A DNA stretch of 64,000 bases, taken from the NCBI GenBank assembly GCA_001600415.1, contig BCJX01000001.1:470365-534364 (forward strand), in the 5' to 3' direction. Every line of letters begins with the position of its first letter. Position 1 is the first letter of the stretch. The translations under genes and the position numbers were made by a program. The stretch is from Pascua guehoae. Lineage: Eukaryota > Basidiomycota > Tremellomycetes > Trichosporonales > Trichosporonaceae. The notes beneath the pieces were generated by a model. It had not been told where the DNA came from. It did not search any database and saw nothing but the letters and a program-made list of their open reading frames with translations. Shown here piece by piece: positions 34,978 through 45,901 of the stretch.

Positions 34978-35352
34978 ATGCAGACTCGGTCCCATATCCG
35001 CGTCTACACCCACCGCCACCCAAAGTCGGTGCATGGTTACGGGTCCGACCTGCAATTTGAAACCTGCCTCAATAAGCACCAGTGACAGTGGAGAGAGCTC
35101 GATTCGTACGTGGCTCTAAGTCGCCACTGGCCCCTCGACGAAGGGTCGTGCACCAGCGATTTGACGGCCAGCTGTCCCCGCCGAGCGTCGACCAGGCCAC
35201 GTTTGGCCATCCCCAACCTGGGGTTGACGATTCGCTCCGCCTCTGTGCAGAGGAAAGGAATGATCGGGTGGGCCGCCGGGTGAAGCAGAGTGGTTTGCCC
35301 CTTTGGGCGCGTGCAAGTCTTGCAGTGACATTAGTCCCGTGGCGGACATTGT
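34978..35352. pseudogene. Scrambled relic of a copy 7-like gene
   Basis: On the plus strand, 34978-35155 encodes with a stop the C-terminal part of a copy 7 relative (TRSHIRVY ... SYVALSRHWPLDEGSC). On the minus strand, 35352-35236 encodes the preceding part (MSATGLMSLQDLH, then a frameshifted PFLCTEAE-like block). In copy 7 these two parts are adjacent on one strand, so the relic records an inversion of a former gene copy. Confidence 0.65.
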
Positions 35353-35529
35353 TTGTCGACAAGGCGTGCCATGCGGTTGATGTGGACGGAGCGCTATGGC
35401 CTGTGAGTTAGAACCTCCCGTGCACAGCTGCTACATCTGTAGCGGTAGGGACTGCAACGAGCTTGAGTGTGTCGGATTGGGGATGGACTTGAACCAGAAC
35501 GTGCCCAGATCTCAGGCTGACCACCCCAG

Positions 35530-36294
35530 ACCTCCAACCATCAAGGGCGCCCCCCTCCCCCCGACGTCCTCGCCACAATATGCGAGATCCTCATTGAGAC
35601 CAATGACAAGGCATCCGTTGCAACCATCATGCGTTGCTGCACGTGGTCTTACCACGTTGGCGCATGCGTGCTCTACCGTACGCTCGAGCCCGGGCCCAAA
35701 TTTGCGCGTCTCGTCCAAGATGTGCGTGGAATGCGCACGCGACCAGAGGTGAAGGGGCGCCGCTGCGACCTGCATCGTGAGGTGTGCGACACCGAGGATG
35801 GGTGCTCGGGGGCAGAGTCGCTGCCCGCTCCCATCGGTAAGGCGGCGTTGCTTCGGTACTGCCGCACGCTTGTCATCGCGGACGTATTCGCCCAGTACCC
35901 CATCGTCCTCCACAACCTCGTCACGCGTCTCGGGGACAGAACTCTTCGCCACTCGTCGACACGCGGGGGTCGAGTCGCGACGTGGAGCACAACACGACCC
36001 ATGCTCTTTGCCGGGGTGAAGGCCGTGCGCGTCACACCCCAAGGCTTCTTGGCCGTCAACTGGCTGTGCCGCCCCCACCGACATTATTCGCGCCCGCCCC
36101 ACCCCGAACACGGCTTCATCCGTTTCCTGTCCACCGAAGTGGCACCGCCCACCTTCGATGTCACGTACCCATCGGATTCGGAAATGGCCCAGCACTTCGG
36201 CGTCTCTCTTGCCGTCTCCGCGAACAATGTCGCCCAATTCCGCCAACAAGCTTCTTGGGTCGGCGCGCTCCGCTCACACTGGCGCATTTGGTAG
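35530..36294 (+). pseudogene. F-box-like array copy 8, truncated
   Basis: An open exon begins after the acceptor CTGACCACCCCAG and continues in phase 0: PPPPDVLATICEILIETND, MRCCTWSYHVGACVLYRT, CDLHREVC and APIGKAALLRYCRTLVIAD are all present. No first exon is recognisable; the sequence just upstream is the scrambled relic, although a GTGAGT donor lies at 35402. It ends at SHWRIW, lacking the final conserved part. It could be a 5'-truncated pseudogene, or a gene with an unrecognised start exon (an ATG at 35629 lies inside the domain). Confidence 0.6.
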
Positions 36295-36740
36295 ACCGAA
36301 TTCGGTAGACCGCATTTGGTTAAGGTGTGGGTGTGTTCGTGGAGTGGATGTGTTGTACAGCACCACGGTGACACTCTGTTGAGACAACTGTGCTTGGTGT
36401 CATTGCCATGCATAGCATTGAGGTGGTGGGGACGTGGGGACTAGAGTGTTGGAGCATTTGTGGCGTTGCAGTGTTTGGTTCCCTCGACCATGTGGCCTGG
36501 CCCTTGTCCGTTGAATGGCTGGTCGGATCGTGGGACCCTCGCCGAATCTCCATCTACTTTTCACTTTGTAAACTCCCTCGTGCAAATTCGCTCGACTCGT
36601 TGCCATAACATAGAGGCAATTACGGTGGCACACACTGAGGCTCCTAGTCGGCTCCTAGTCGGCTCCAACGTCCAAGATCAACACTCGTACTCTGAATCCC
36701 CCTCTTGTCCCAGGCCGCGCTCGCAAAGTATTGCTGTCAA

Positions 36741-36849
36741 TAGAGCGATAGAGCGATGCATGTTGAACACAGTCTACCGAGATGGTCTGTATACTGTGTG
36801 CGAGCGAGTGAGGAGCGAGCTCAATGAGCTCAAGCTCGGGCCAACCAAC
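36741..36849 (+). repeat. Dispersed repeat family B
   Basis: Copy beginning TAGAGCGATAGAGCGATGCA, with ACAGTCTACCGAGATGGTC and the end GGGCCAACCAAC. Confidence 0.75.
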
Positions 36850-36933
36850 AATTGCGACTACCACTTTCACTTTGAGCTTGAGTGTGAAGTTGAGCATCGG
36901 CATGTTCTGCGTAAGCCCAAAGGTACGATATGT

Positions 36934-37069
36934 GTTGTAGTGAGCGATAGCGCAATGCGTAGATAGAGTGCGCGCGAGATTATATGTACTGCAGAGAGCA
37001 CTCGGTAGCTCGAGTGTATGTATGACGGCGAGTGCGTGTGCGCACGTGCGAGGCTCGAGTCCCTACAAC
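36934..37069 (+). repeat. Dispersed repeat family A
   Basis: Copy with clear short terminal inverted repeats: it begins GTTGTAGTGAGCGATAG and ends GGCTCGAGTCCCTACAAC. Confidence 0.75.
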
Positions 37070-37467
37070 AAGATCTCCCTGTTACTGACGATTCATGCAT
37101 GTTTGGTCCTGTATTTCCTTGAAGAAAAAGGCCCTGAAAAGGTGACATGCGCTCACCGAGCTCAAAGTTAGACCTCCTCAATGCTTAGCGAACGCGCCTG
37201 TGGATTGCGCTGTAATAGACAGTTTACTGTAGCCAGATGTCGGGAGAGATGCAAAAATACAGCACATTCAGAATGCAGGCTTGCAGGATGGCTTACTGCC
37301 ACATCGCCACATGTGGAATTCTGACCCGCGTACCCTGCACCCTGCACCCGGCGACACACCAACGCTGGACAATACTGACAAACACTTGTCAACTCGACAA
37401 CCCTTCCATTCTCTACTTCTCTTTCGTCTCTTGTACCACTTCTTCCCCATTCTGTAGTGTAACCACC

Positions 37468-39192
37468 ATGGGCTGCTTGTTCTCCTTCAAACAGCTGACC
37501 CTCCACAAGCGCCGGCGTGGCCGCCAGCAAGAGCAGCCCGGCCACCCACCTCCCCATCCCGACACCCACGCCTCTCCGCGGCCGCCGAGACTTCCCCCGA
37601 TCCCAGGTGCCGCGAGCGCACTCGCCGCGTCCACGCCGCTCCCTGGAGCGCACACCAGCACTTCCGGGGCTGGGACGGTCCCAAACGTCCCCACGCTACC
37701 CTCCGCGCCCTCCACTGCCGGCTGGGCGAGCTCCGTGTTGGCCACCGCGGTACTCGCGGCGGGAATGACAGTTGGGCCGTCGACAGACGCCGTCCCCGCT
37801 CCCACCGCGCTCCCTACCGCGCCCCCCACCGCGCCGCCCACCCCAGCCACCGTTAGTGTTGACGAGACGCAAGGAGAGAGTGTGAGTGACCACCAACCAG
37901 ACCCCAATCGTGGAGGGCAGGAGGATAAACGAATGCTCCTCTCGGTGCAAGGGCTCCCAAGTATTCAAAGTTATGGTGCTGATGGTCCAGGAGCAAAAGA
38001 ACGGCATTGTCCAGGACACGGTTGTTGGAGACAGCCCAGAAGACCAGGTGAGCAACTTACATGTCCTAGCTCGGCCTACGTTATCGGTTGGGTCACCGCC
38101 TTGAAGGACATGGATGGCCAAATGACCACCGTCTGCGCCAATTCTCACACCTAACGTGTTTCAGTACTGACAAGCTAGAAGAGTCTGAGGCACGCAGTCG
38201 AGGAGCCGGCTGTTACCGTTAGCGAGCACGAGCTAGGAGAGAGCGAGAGTACCACCTGCCCCTCACCGTTCATGGAGCCATCTCGATATCAGGTCACAGA
38301 CGACTTGGACCAAATTGGGCATCTACCTCTACACCCTCGATATACCGTGCTGACAACCCAGGCGTCACAGAGTGATGCGCACCAGAAGACCGTTGTTGGT
38401 GACCGTCGAGCCGAGAGCGATCCTGTGCAGCTGCCGCACGACATGCTGTACCTTGTCATCCGCCACCTGGGTGACGACAAGGACCAACTCTCTCGCGCAG
38501 CTCTCTCCGCCATCATGCAGACGTCTCGGTGGGCGTATCGCGCCGCCGCGGGCGTGTTGTACGAAACGATAAAGCTAGACCGAGACGCGCACCGCTTGTT
38601 TTCAGACCTGGCGCCCATCTGCATGGCGGGACACGACAAGGACAAGAGTCTGTACGGGCGTTGCCTGTGCAAGCGGTGCAATCAAGGGAGTGCGCCATCA
38701 GCAGGTGCTGCGACTGTTCCTATGGGCAAGAGGGCGCTCCTGCGCTACACGCGCCACCTCATTGTGCACGATATGCACCTCTTCCCAACTGTAGCGCAGT
38801 CAATTGTCTCCAAAGTCGGGCCGAGGTTCAACTACCACCGCGACCCTCCACCATCGACGAGGTACTACAGTTGTAGGTTCTGGAAGACGGGCCGCGAAGC
38901 CATCTTCAGCGGCGTCCACTGCGTGACGATTACGGGAAGAGGCTACATGACACTTGTGGGACTCGGGTGGATTTCAACGGACCCAGAGAACCCATCTCTC
39001 ACGTTCCTCCGTCACGAGGTAGCCCCGACCACTCTGCGGTACGTGAGGATCCGCCCCCACACCGAGGACACCACGCCCCCGAGCCCGGATTCGGTCAAGC
39101 CCACCTATTGCTCTCACTGGTGGTGGCTCGATATGTCGCTCCGTCCCTACTGGTCTCTTCAAGAGCCCCCGTTCGAAGTCAGCCTTGAGTAG
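37468..39192 (+). CDS. F-box-like array protein, copy 9
   Basis: Two-exon model, 37468-37881 and 38362-39192, 414 residues. It starts MGCLFSFKQLTLHKRRRG, then a Pro/Ala/Thr-rich stretch. The phase-0 intron ends in GCTGACAACCCAG. The F-box-like motif is LPHDMLYLVIRHLGDDKD, followed by RWAYRAAAGVLYETIKL. The Cys motif is altered (CLCKRC), then PMGKRALLRYTRHLIVHD. Inside the intron, about 38180-38250, a stretch resembles the end of exon 1 (EEPAVTVSEHELGES against TPATVSVDETQGES). It may be an extra exon or a decayed duplication. The C-terminus ends at LRPYWSLQEP, as in copies 3 and 4. Confidence 0.68.
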
Positions 39193-39641
39193 CGCGTGGC
39201 AGGCGCGGCAGGCGCTCGTGATCATCCGACTTGGCCATCCGAGGATAACCCTACTCGACTGCTGTTTGCTCGTCTCACGTGGTCGGTCGATCGGTCTGTC
39301 TCTCGCTCAACCACAATCCACTCTGGTCATTGCACTCTGCCCTATGCAAACTCATTGGTTCTGTTTCTACAACACATGAAGAGTCAATATTATCTGGGCC
39401 CATGAGCCGCGTTCGAGTTCGTTGGGAGACTGCCGTCGAGAGAGACCGCCTTAGGACGTCGTGAAAATGTTTGGCATCAATGGACGTGACTCGTGACTAG
39501 AGTAGTATAGCTATGATACACGCTACGGCTCTTTAGTAGGCTCAAACCAACGCCAGCACTCTGAAACCGCCGCGGGCCGGCACGGCCAATGCTAGTGACT
39601 ACCGTAGTGCGTCCAAGTGCAGTTCGCAGTCGAAACACGCA
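39193..39641. other. Intergenic stretch
   Basis: Lies between the convergent copies 9 and 10. No gene or repeat recognised. Confidence 0.4.
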
Positions 39642-39746
39642 TCAAAAGCGCGGCGCAGACAGCGAACGGCTGCTGCTGCGCGAGCTGGCGCGCTTCTGGC
39701 GAATCATGCCCGTGACGCCGTCGTCGGCCCATGCGTGAGTCTTGTC
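39642..39746 (-). other. Possible terminal exon of F-box-like copy 10
   Basis: On the minus strand, after the acceptor CTGACCGCCAG, an open stretch encodes DKTHAWADDGVTGMIRQKRA and a Ser/Arg-rich end, then TGA. It would join in phase 0 to a GTGAGT donor at 40165-40160 of copy 10, removing a 419-nt intron. Composition looks coding, but no homology is known to me. Confidence 0.3.
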
Positions 39747-40144
39747 CTGGCGGTCAGCACGTGCTTGGGGATGGTGATAAAGTCGGCCAGCGGCGGCGGC
39801 AAAGATCCAGCCACCGCTCGGCTACCTAGCCGCGGTTTATGACAACTGGTGCCGTCCCACTTTGTGCCTGTACAGTGTGGATGGGTTTCCGATCACCGAT
39901 CGTGGGTGGGAACAAGACCCCGCAATTGAGGGACGGCAGGGATGCAGTGGAGACCGAGGAGGATGCAGGCACAAGGACAGGCAAAAGTACGATTGTGGCA
40001 GGAACGAGGCACAGGAACCACCCAAAAACAAAAACGTTTCCGGCCCTACGAGCTGCATCTCGTGGCAATCACGCGCATACACGCACATGTGCGCATGATC
40101 GTACGCCAGATTGGGCCAGATGGCTCGATGGATCGATGACAAGC

Positions 40145-42297
40145 TCATCGAAACTCTAAACTCACACAGGTGCGGTTGAAGTTTGCGGGGTCAATCTCGT
40201 GGTCCTGCAGTGCGCTGCCTCGGGCCGTCCGGCCGCAGCAGGCGCACGGCGAGACGTCGGCGTGGTGCGGCATGGACAGGACGAATGCGTCACCGACATC
40301 GGCCGCAATGTGTTCCTTGTAGCACGCAATGACCTCGGTGTACTCTTCGGCACAGTCGCAGTCGAGGACAAAGTTGGCGCCGACGTTGGCGAGCTCGAGT
40401 TCGCGGACCTTGCGTGTGCTGCTGAGCATGCGGATCATGCGCGCGCAATCGTGCCACATGCCGCCAGAGTTGCGCACGCCATCGGGGTCTTGACAGGTGG
40501 TGCTGGTCGTGTTGGGGAAGGTCTCCGTCGAGGGAGTGTGGTCGTTGGTGGCGTCGTGATTGTCGTTATGGTCGTGATAGTCGTTGTGAGGTGGGTCGTG
40601 ATGGTCGTTAAGATCAATGGAGGTGATGGCTGTCTCTGTGGGGGGAATGTCGCTTGCAGGGTTGTGCTGGAGGGCAAAGATGCGCATGCGTCTCGCGGTA
40701 AAGCTCGGGAAGTGGTGGAAAGCAAAGTCATGCAGGGTAATCTCGTCGATGGGCCAGTATGCGCACAGCTCAACGAGCCACGGGGCAACGTCGCGCACAT
40801 ACTTGCGGCGTCTCGTCCCGGACTTGCTCTGGACGTCCGCCATGGTGGGGTACTGCACGCATACGGTGGGAGGGGCAACGTCGGCGGCGAGCATGGCGAC
40901 GAGCGGGTGCGGTTGCTTGTGGTACTTGGGGTTCAGGTGGTGCCGTTGGAAGTCGAGGTATGCCTGCGCGCTGATGGTGACTCTCTTTACGCGGCTGAAT
41001 ACTGGCGAGCGGGCTGCGTCCCACACCTCCATGCCGCTGTCTCCTTTGGCCCAGTGCCGGTCCGTCCGTGGACCGAGCTGGGAGACAACGCGAGCCGCCG
41101 CCTCGGATGGGGGGATGCCAGTGATGACCAGGTGCTGGGTATAGCGGAAGAGTGCTAGCTTGCCGATCGGCGACGGGGCTGAGGACGGTGATCGGTCCGA
41201 GTTCGGGGTCGAAGCGTTCGGGACCTGGCACCGGGCGTTGTGCTTCTCACACCACCGCCCTTGGTCGTTCCCGAGAGTCTCTGCACGGATGCCCGCAAAC
41301 AGACGCTCCAGATTGTGTGCGCGGATCTCAATGCGGCGATACAGCGACCGTGCGGCTGCGTGGTAGGCGTAGCTGGCCGTGCGCATGACGTTTGCGAGGG
41401 CGGCACGCGAGGCATCATCGTCGTCGTTGGCGAGGTGGTCGCACACAAGGCAGAGGATCTCTGGGGGCAGAGGACCGCGCTTGTCGACTACACGGCGCTA
41501 TGTCGTCAGCGTGGGGTGTATGGCGGTGAGTTGGAGATGGGAACCGGGTGTATGGCGGTGAGGTTGGAGATGGGAACCTGCCACACGATGGCAACATGCT
41601 ATCCAACACATGCATGAGTGCCGCTCGTCAACGACAGCACGACAGTGGACTGCTGGAAACGGCAGCCACCTGTCCTCCTTCTGCAGTATCGCGGAGTGTT
41701 GAGGCCGAGGCTGAGACACCTGCCAAGGATATCTACCCCGCCAACGTTGCGGCCAGCACCGGCAGCATTACAGAGCCCTCGGCTGCTGGGAAGAAGGAGC
41801 GCAAGCTTGCGTACCCCGCTTCCCCAGTCTCCTGACTCATACTGTTGCAGAGCACGTTCATCAAGCTGAAATGCCCATGCCCCTTGGCGTCACACAGCGC
41901 CCAGTGCCGTCCTCCACCAACGATCGCCCGAAGCACGGCCATTGTCCTCCTGAGGGAGATTGTTACTCACGCGTTTCCTCGGCGCCAGGTCGCTCTCGCC
42001 ACCCTCTGGGTCCATACTCAGGCCATGGAAGATGGAGACAGTCGACGGCGTGAGGGGGCTCCCGGGCGCAAAGCTCGTCCTACGCGACGAAGCCCTGGAC
42101 GAAGCCCGCGACGGCGACCGTGCACGCGGGTCAAAGAGCCGGGGGTCGAGGCGGAGGAGAGGCTTGTCACGCTTGAGCGTGTCGACGACGGGGATGCGGC
42201 GCGGACAGAGCTTGTAGAAGGGGTCCATGGCATTGCCGAGGTCGATGATGTCCGTGTCGTCGTCGAGGACGACGGTGGGCTGGTATACCACGGCCAT
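40145..42297 (-). CDS. F-box-like array protein, copy 10 (inverted, longest C-terminus)
   Basis: Minus strand: exon 1 42297-41971 and exon 2 41497-40145, 559 residues if read to the TGA at 40145. Exon 1 differs from the other copies: MAVVYQPTVVLDDDTDIIDLG, then an Arg/Ser-rich stretch, without MGC. The 473-nt phase-0 intron ends in CTGACGACATAG, then LPPEILCLVCDHLANDDDD follows. CEKHNARC precedes SPIGKLALFRYTQHLVITG. Beyond the point where the others end lie a His/Asp/Asn-rich linker and a further conserved-looking block (WHDCARMIRML, LDCDCAEEY, SPCACCGR). A last exon at 39746-39642 is possible. It may represent the fuller, older form of the family (inference). Confidence 0.7.
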
Positions 42298-45200
42298 AGT
42301 GGTGTCGTGGTGTGGTGTTGTTGGGAGAGAGACAAGAGGGGGGATGAGGAAATGAGGATCGAAGGGCGTTTATGGGTCAAGTGACACTGGTTGTCTGAGA
42401 TATATTCGTGCCACTGGGTGTGGATGGCGGTATGCCGGCATGATGTAGGTGCTGTCATGCCATGACGGCAGTGGAGGAGCAAGTTTTGTGTTGGGTTCTC
42501 GACAGGCGAGTGCCCAGAATGGGTGGTCCATTCAGTGCTTGAGCTAATCAGCCATCAGGACCCAGCTTGCCCTGCGGCGGCATTTCACCCCCCCCCCCTC
42601 CGACCCACCCGGATCGCCCGGATCGCCTAGCGTGGCGTCCTCCACCTTTGGACCCTGAATCCATCGGCTTTCCCCCTTGGGTGGATTGCCTCCGCGAGTC
42701 TGTGCGCACCCCTTGGCGTGCCCGTGCGCCTGGACCAGGGCCCAGAGGAGGGGGACGTGCTTGGCGTCGCATGCGTGGGTGCCATATTTTTGTTTGTGCC
42801 TTTTGCCTTGTTGGGCCAAACTGCCCAGGGGTGCCCAGGTGGGTCATGCATGTCACAGAAATGCACATTGAACTCTATTGATTCCACCGGAACACCAATG
42901 ACAGCAATTATTAACAATAGAGTTTACCATCCGAAGGCCCCGCACGACAACGAACAACGGAGCAGGACCTGGGACCAGGACCGGGTACGGTTCCGGTGCC
43001 GCGGTGCGTGTCGGGCCAACTTTACAGTTGCAGACTGTCACGCTTTTGAAGTTTAGTCGCATCCACTAGATGGCAGGCGAACAACCATGGTACGCAAGCA
43101 CGCACAAGGGGGGGACGCGCAGAGATGAGTACCCATTGGCCGGACATGGCTGCCGAAGCTTGCATCCTTCGCGTCCTCTGCCCCCGTCCACCCTCCAGCC
43201 TCTCCAAGCCACAAGCTGCACTTCAAGGCCAGCAGCTGCCAGGGCCTCAGATCTCCATGGCCAGGTAGCGTCCTAAAGCCTAACGTAACACTTAACCGAC
43301 CCCTTTCCCAGACTTTGTTGTCGTCGACAGGGATACCGCGCTAATGCTCCTCTTCGACACGAGCCACTAGCTCTCCAGCACACCCAGCACAGTCCTCAAA
43401 GGGGAGGTTTGAGGGTATCGCATGCACCTGAAACGCATCGGCCCCTACCCTGTGGCCCCATGTTGCTTTTTTTTTTCAGACGGCCCCCTGTTGTCCTGTT
43501 GTCGAGTCCCATGCGCAAACGGGGCCTCCCGTGCCGTACGTGCAAGCTGCTCCGCATGCATGCATGCTGTCAGCCCGCATCCGCACCGTGTCGTCTGCGT
43601 CGTCGACGTCGCGTGTGGTGGTGAGGACGGGTCTGGACGGTACAGGTGGTTACGCAAGGCGGTACACACTCGTCGCCGGCTGCGTTTCACCTTGTCGTAC
43701 ATGGCTGGCGTCGGGCTCGTGCGACGGCTAGCCCGCTCTAACGTCGCCACTAACGTCGCCATGGCTGCCGCGTCAGAACCGTCGCCAGACTCAGCCCAAC
43801 GCCAAGAGTCGCCCTTCATGCATGTCGTACCGGTCCTCGTGGGTCGCCACGCTCTCCACGTCACCCTCGGTGGTGGACCGAGGGTGCCCCACGCTGATAA
43901 CACAAAGCCCTGGACATATCGTGCCTTAGCATGCGGTGACACTGAGACTGAGACGAGTACGACCGCATGCCCAGACAAACCAGACACGACACGAGCACGT
44001 TGTCATACATGTGGGATGTCGTGTTCCGGCGATCCGGCGAGCGGCGTCCGTCGAGCTTCGTACTTGATCTTTGCACGGTGCCTGCGCTAACCGACTTGGT
44101 TTGCGCTACCGAGTTGACCCGCCACTGGTGCTCAAGCCAGACCCACGCTCGAGTTTGTTCTTGGCCGTCTGGGCCTCGAGAGCTAAGATAAGCATGTCCG
44201 TCTCCGCGGCCGTCTACAACATGGGTACGCACACATTGCGTGGGTAAGAACATGAGATAAGACTTGGCTGTCCATGTCCTACTCTCATGACGCAGAAGGT
44301 GTAGTGCAGGGAATAGTCCGTGCGCCGACTATAGGGTTAAGGTTTGTGTGTCTGATGTGCCTGTGGGTAGAAGGGACGGCTCGCTAAGCCCTTGTTCTCA
44401 CAATCACACATCCGGTTCCTCGCCAGGCCGGAAAGATCCTGTTATCGCACTCTCGCAGCCGCTACCATTCTCACTTGAACATGTCCGAAGGCACACTATG
44501 TGGCCGAGAACGTACTGGTCTCTTTGCTAGCGCAACGCCTCTGGCTGAAATGGTGAAACATGACATCGGTTAAGTCGTACCCAAGGAGGCGTCCGCTTGC
44601 TTGGACCTCCGTTCCATGGGTTCTTGACATAGCCGCCAGACTGGCACAGCAGTGGGTATGCTCGTACCCCCAACCACTCTCACAAGTCCATTCTCTGTTG
44701 AGCATAGTTCACGACCCACCGGTGTCTGTAACTGGCCACAGGTAGCTTCATTGGGACTAGCTCTACCTCTTGCAACCCACAGCGCACAGCGCACACCTCG
44801 TCTCTTGCCCGCTCGCCAAGCACGTGCCGTCCATACTGGACGCCGAAGAAGACTAAACACGGAGCATCGGCAGCGGTGTTCGAATAATGCGAAACATTGC
44901 TAACTCAGGGTCAACGAGTGAGCGCCCGTGACAGTGGGCCGAGCCGCGGTTAGTGTTGGCGTGTCCAGCCTCTGCATGATCTACGTGCATGGCGAATGGG
45001 TAGGAGTGAACATGTGGCCATGATCTCGGTGGCTGTGATCGACGACGGCGCCGAGGTAGAGAAGCAGTGACGCCAATGTGCGATGTTCTGTGACGAGCGG
45101 GAAGAGAGTACTAAGTGCTGAATTGGTGTTACCATTGTCACGGTGCGTGACGCGTGACCCCCACACGCGAGTGAATAGCTTTTTCTCGTTTTTGGGGTCG

Positions 45201-45718
45201 TACACTTCGTTAGTCGATAATACCATTCTTTTAGTCCATGTCACTTGTATTGTAGTTTCCCGTGTCTATCAGTCCTCCTTTCTGAATGGGAGTGAAATAC
45301 CATTCGTGACGATTGAAGGTGCTGGTGAAGGAGATGGTTGAATGTGAAGTGCCACCAGTGAGGACACTACGGCTCGATCAGACGTGCCGAGTCGGCTTGA
45401 TGTGGAGGTCGTCCACATGGCAATTCATAGCGCTCGACTACTGAATGGCGTGGATGGTACGCGACCCATTGAGCACGTGCTCACTGAGAGGGGCAGGAGC
45501 CTTGCTGCGGCGTCTGGTTGTTGAGCAGCTGCTCCTGTTGTTCAACCAGAGTCAAGTTGCAATGCTCGTCCCTCGTCACTCGTGGCTCGCGACTTGCGGC
45601 GTCGGACAGCGGGCAGTTCGGCACCAGGCCTAGACCTTGATTGACTATATGCTCCCTTCTATGCAAACTTGTTCACTCGCCTCCGTTTGAACAGCAAGTT
45701 TCGAGTAGGTCTTCTCTC
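42298..45718. other. Gene-poor stretch
   Basis: The first ~200 bp are the promoter side of copy 10. No phase-consistent gene was found in the remaining 3.2 kb. Open frames here are short, antisense to each other and lack recognisable domains. Notable only are a C10 run at 42588 and a T10 run near 43468. Confidence 0.5.
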
Positions 45719-45720
45719 GT

Positions 45721-45891
45721 GTTGCTCGACTCTCGGTGTGTTGCTCGACTCTCGGTGTGTTGCTCGACTCTCGGTGTGTTGCTCGACTCTCGGTGTGTTG
45801 CTCGACTCTCGGTGTGTTGCTCGACTCTCGGTGTGTTGCTCGACTCTCGGTGTGTTGCTCGACTCTCGGTGTGTTGCTCGACTCTCGGCGT
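45721..45891. repeat. 19-bp minisatellite, nine units
   Basis: Unit TGTTGCTCGACTCTCGGTG repeated nine times almost without change. As 19 is not a multiple of three and the unit has no stop, several frames stay open on both strands. Those open frames should not be taken as genes. Confidence 0.93.
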
Positions 45892-45901
45892 GTCACAGTT
45901 C

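Larger units (their letters stand above)
36295..37467. other. Intergenic stretch with repeats B and A and copy 9 promoter
   Basis: No gene seen. Family-B (36741-36849) and family-A (36934-37069) repeats lie in tandem on the plus strand. GCCAC words at 37298 and 37306 lie about 165 bp upstream of copy 9. Confidence 0.5.

Noticed and set aside
42567..42881. Pro/Arg-rich open frame
   Set aside because: Composition-driven, overlapping other frames on both strands, no start context or homology.
43422..44090. 222-codon open frame in the gene-poor block
   Set aside because: Cys/Arg-rich random-looking translation, antisense frame equally open, no recognisable domain or splice logic.
45721..45891. 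Possible CRISPR-like array
   Set aside because: Units are directly contiguous with no spacers, in a eukaryotic genome.
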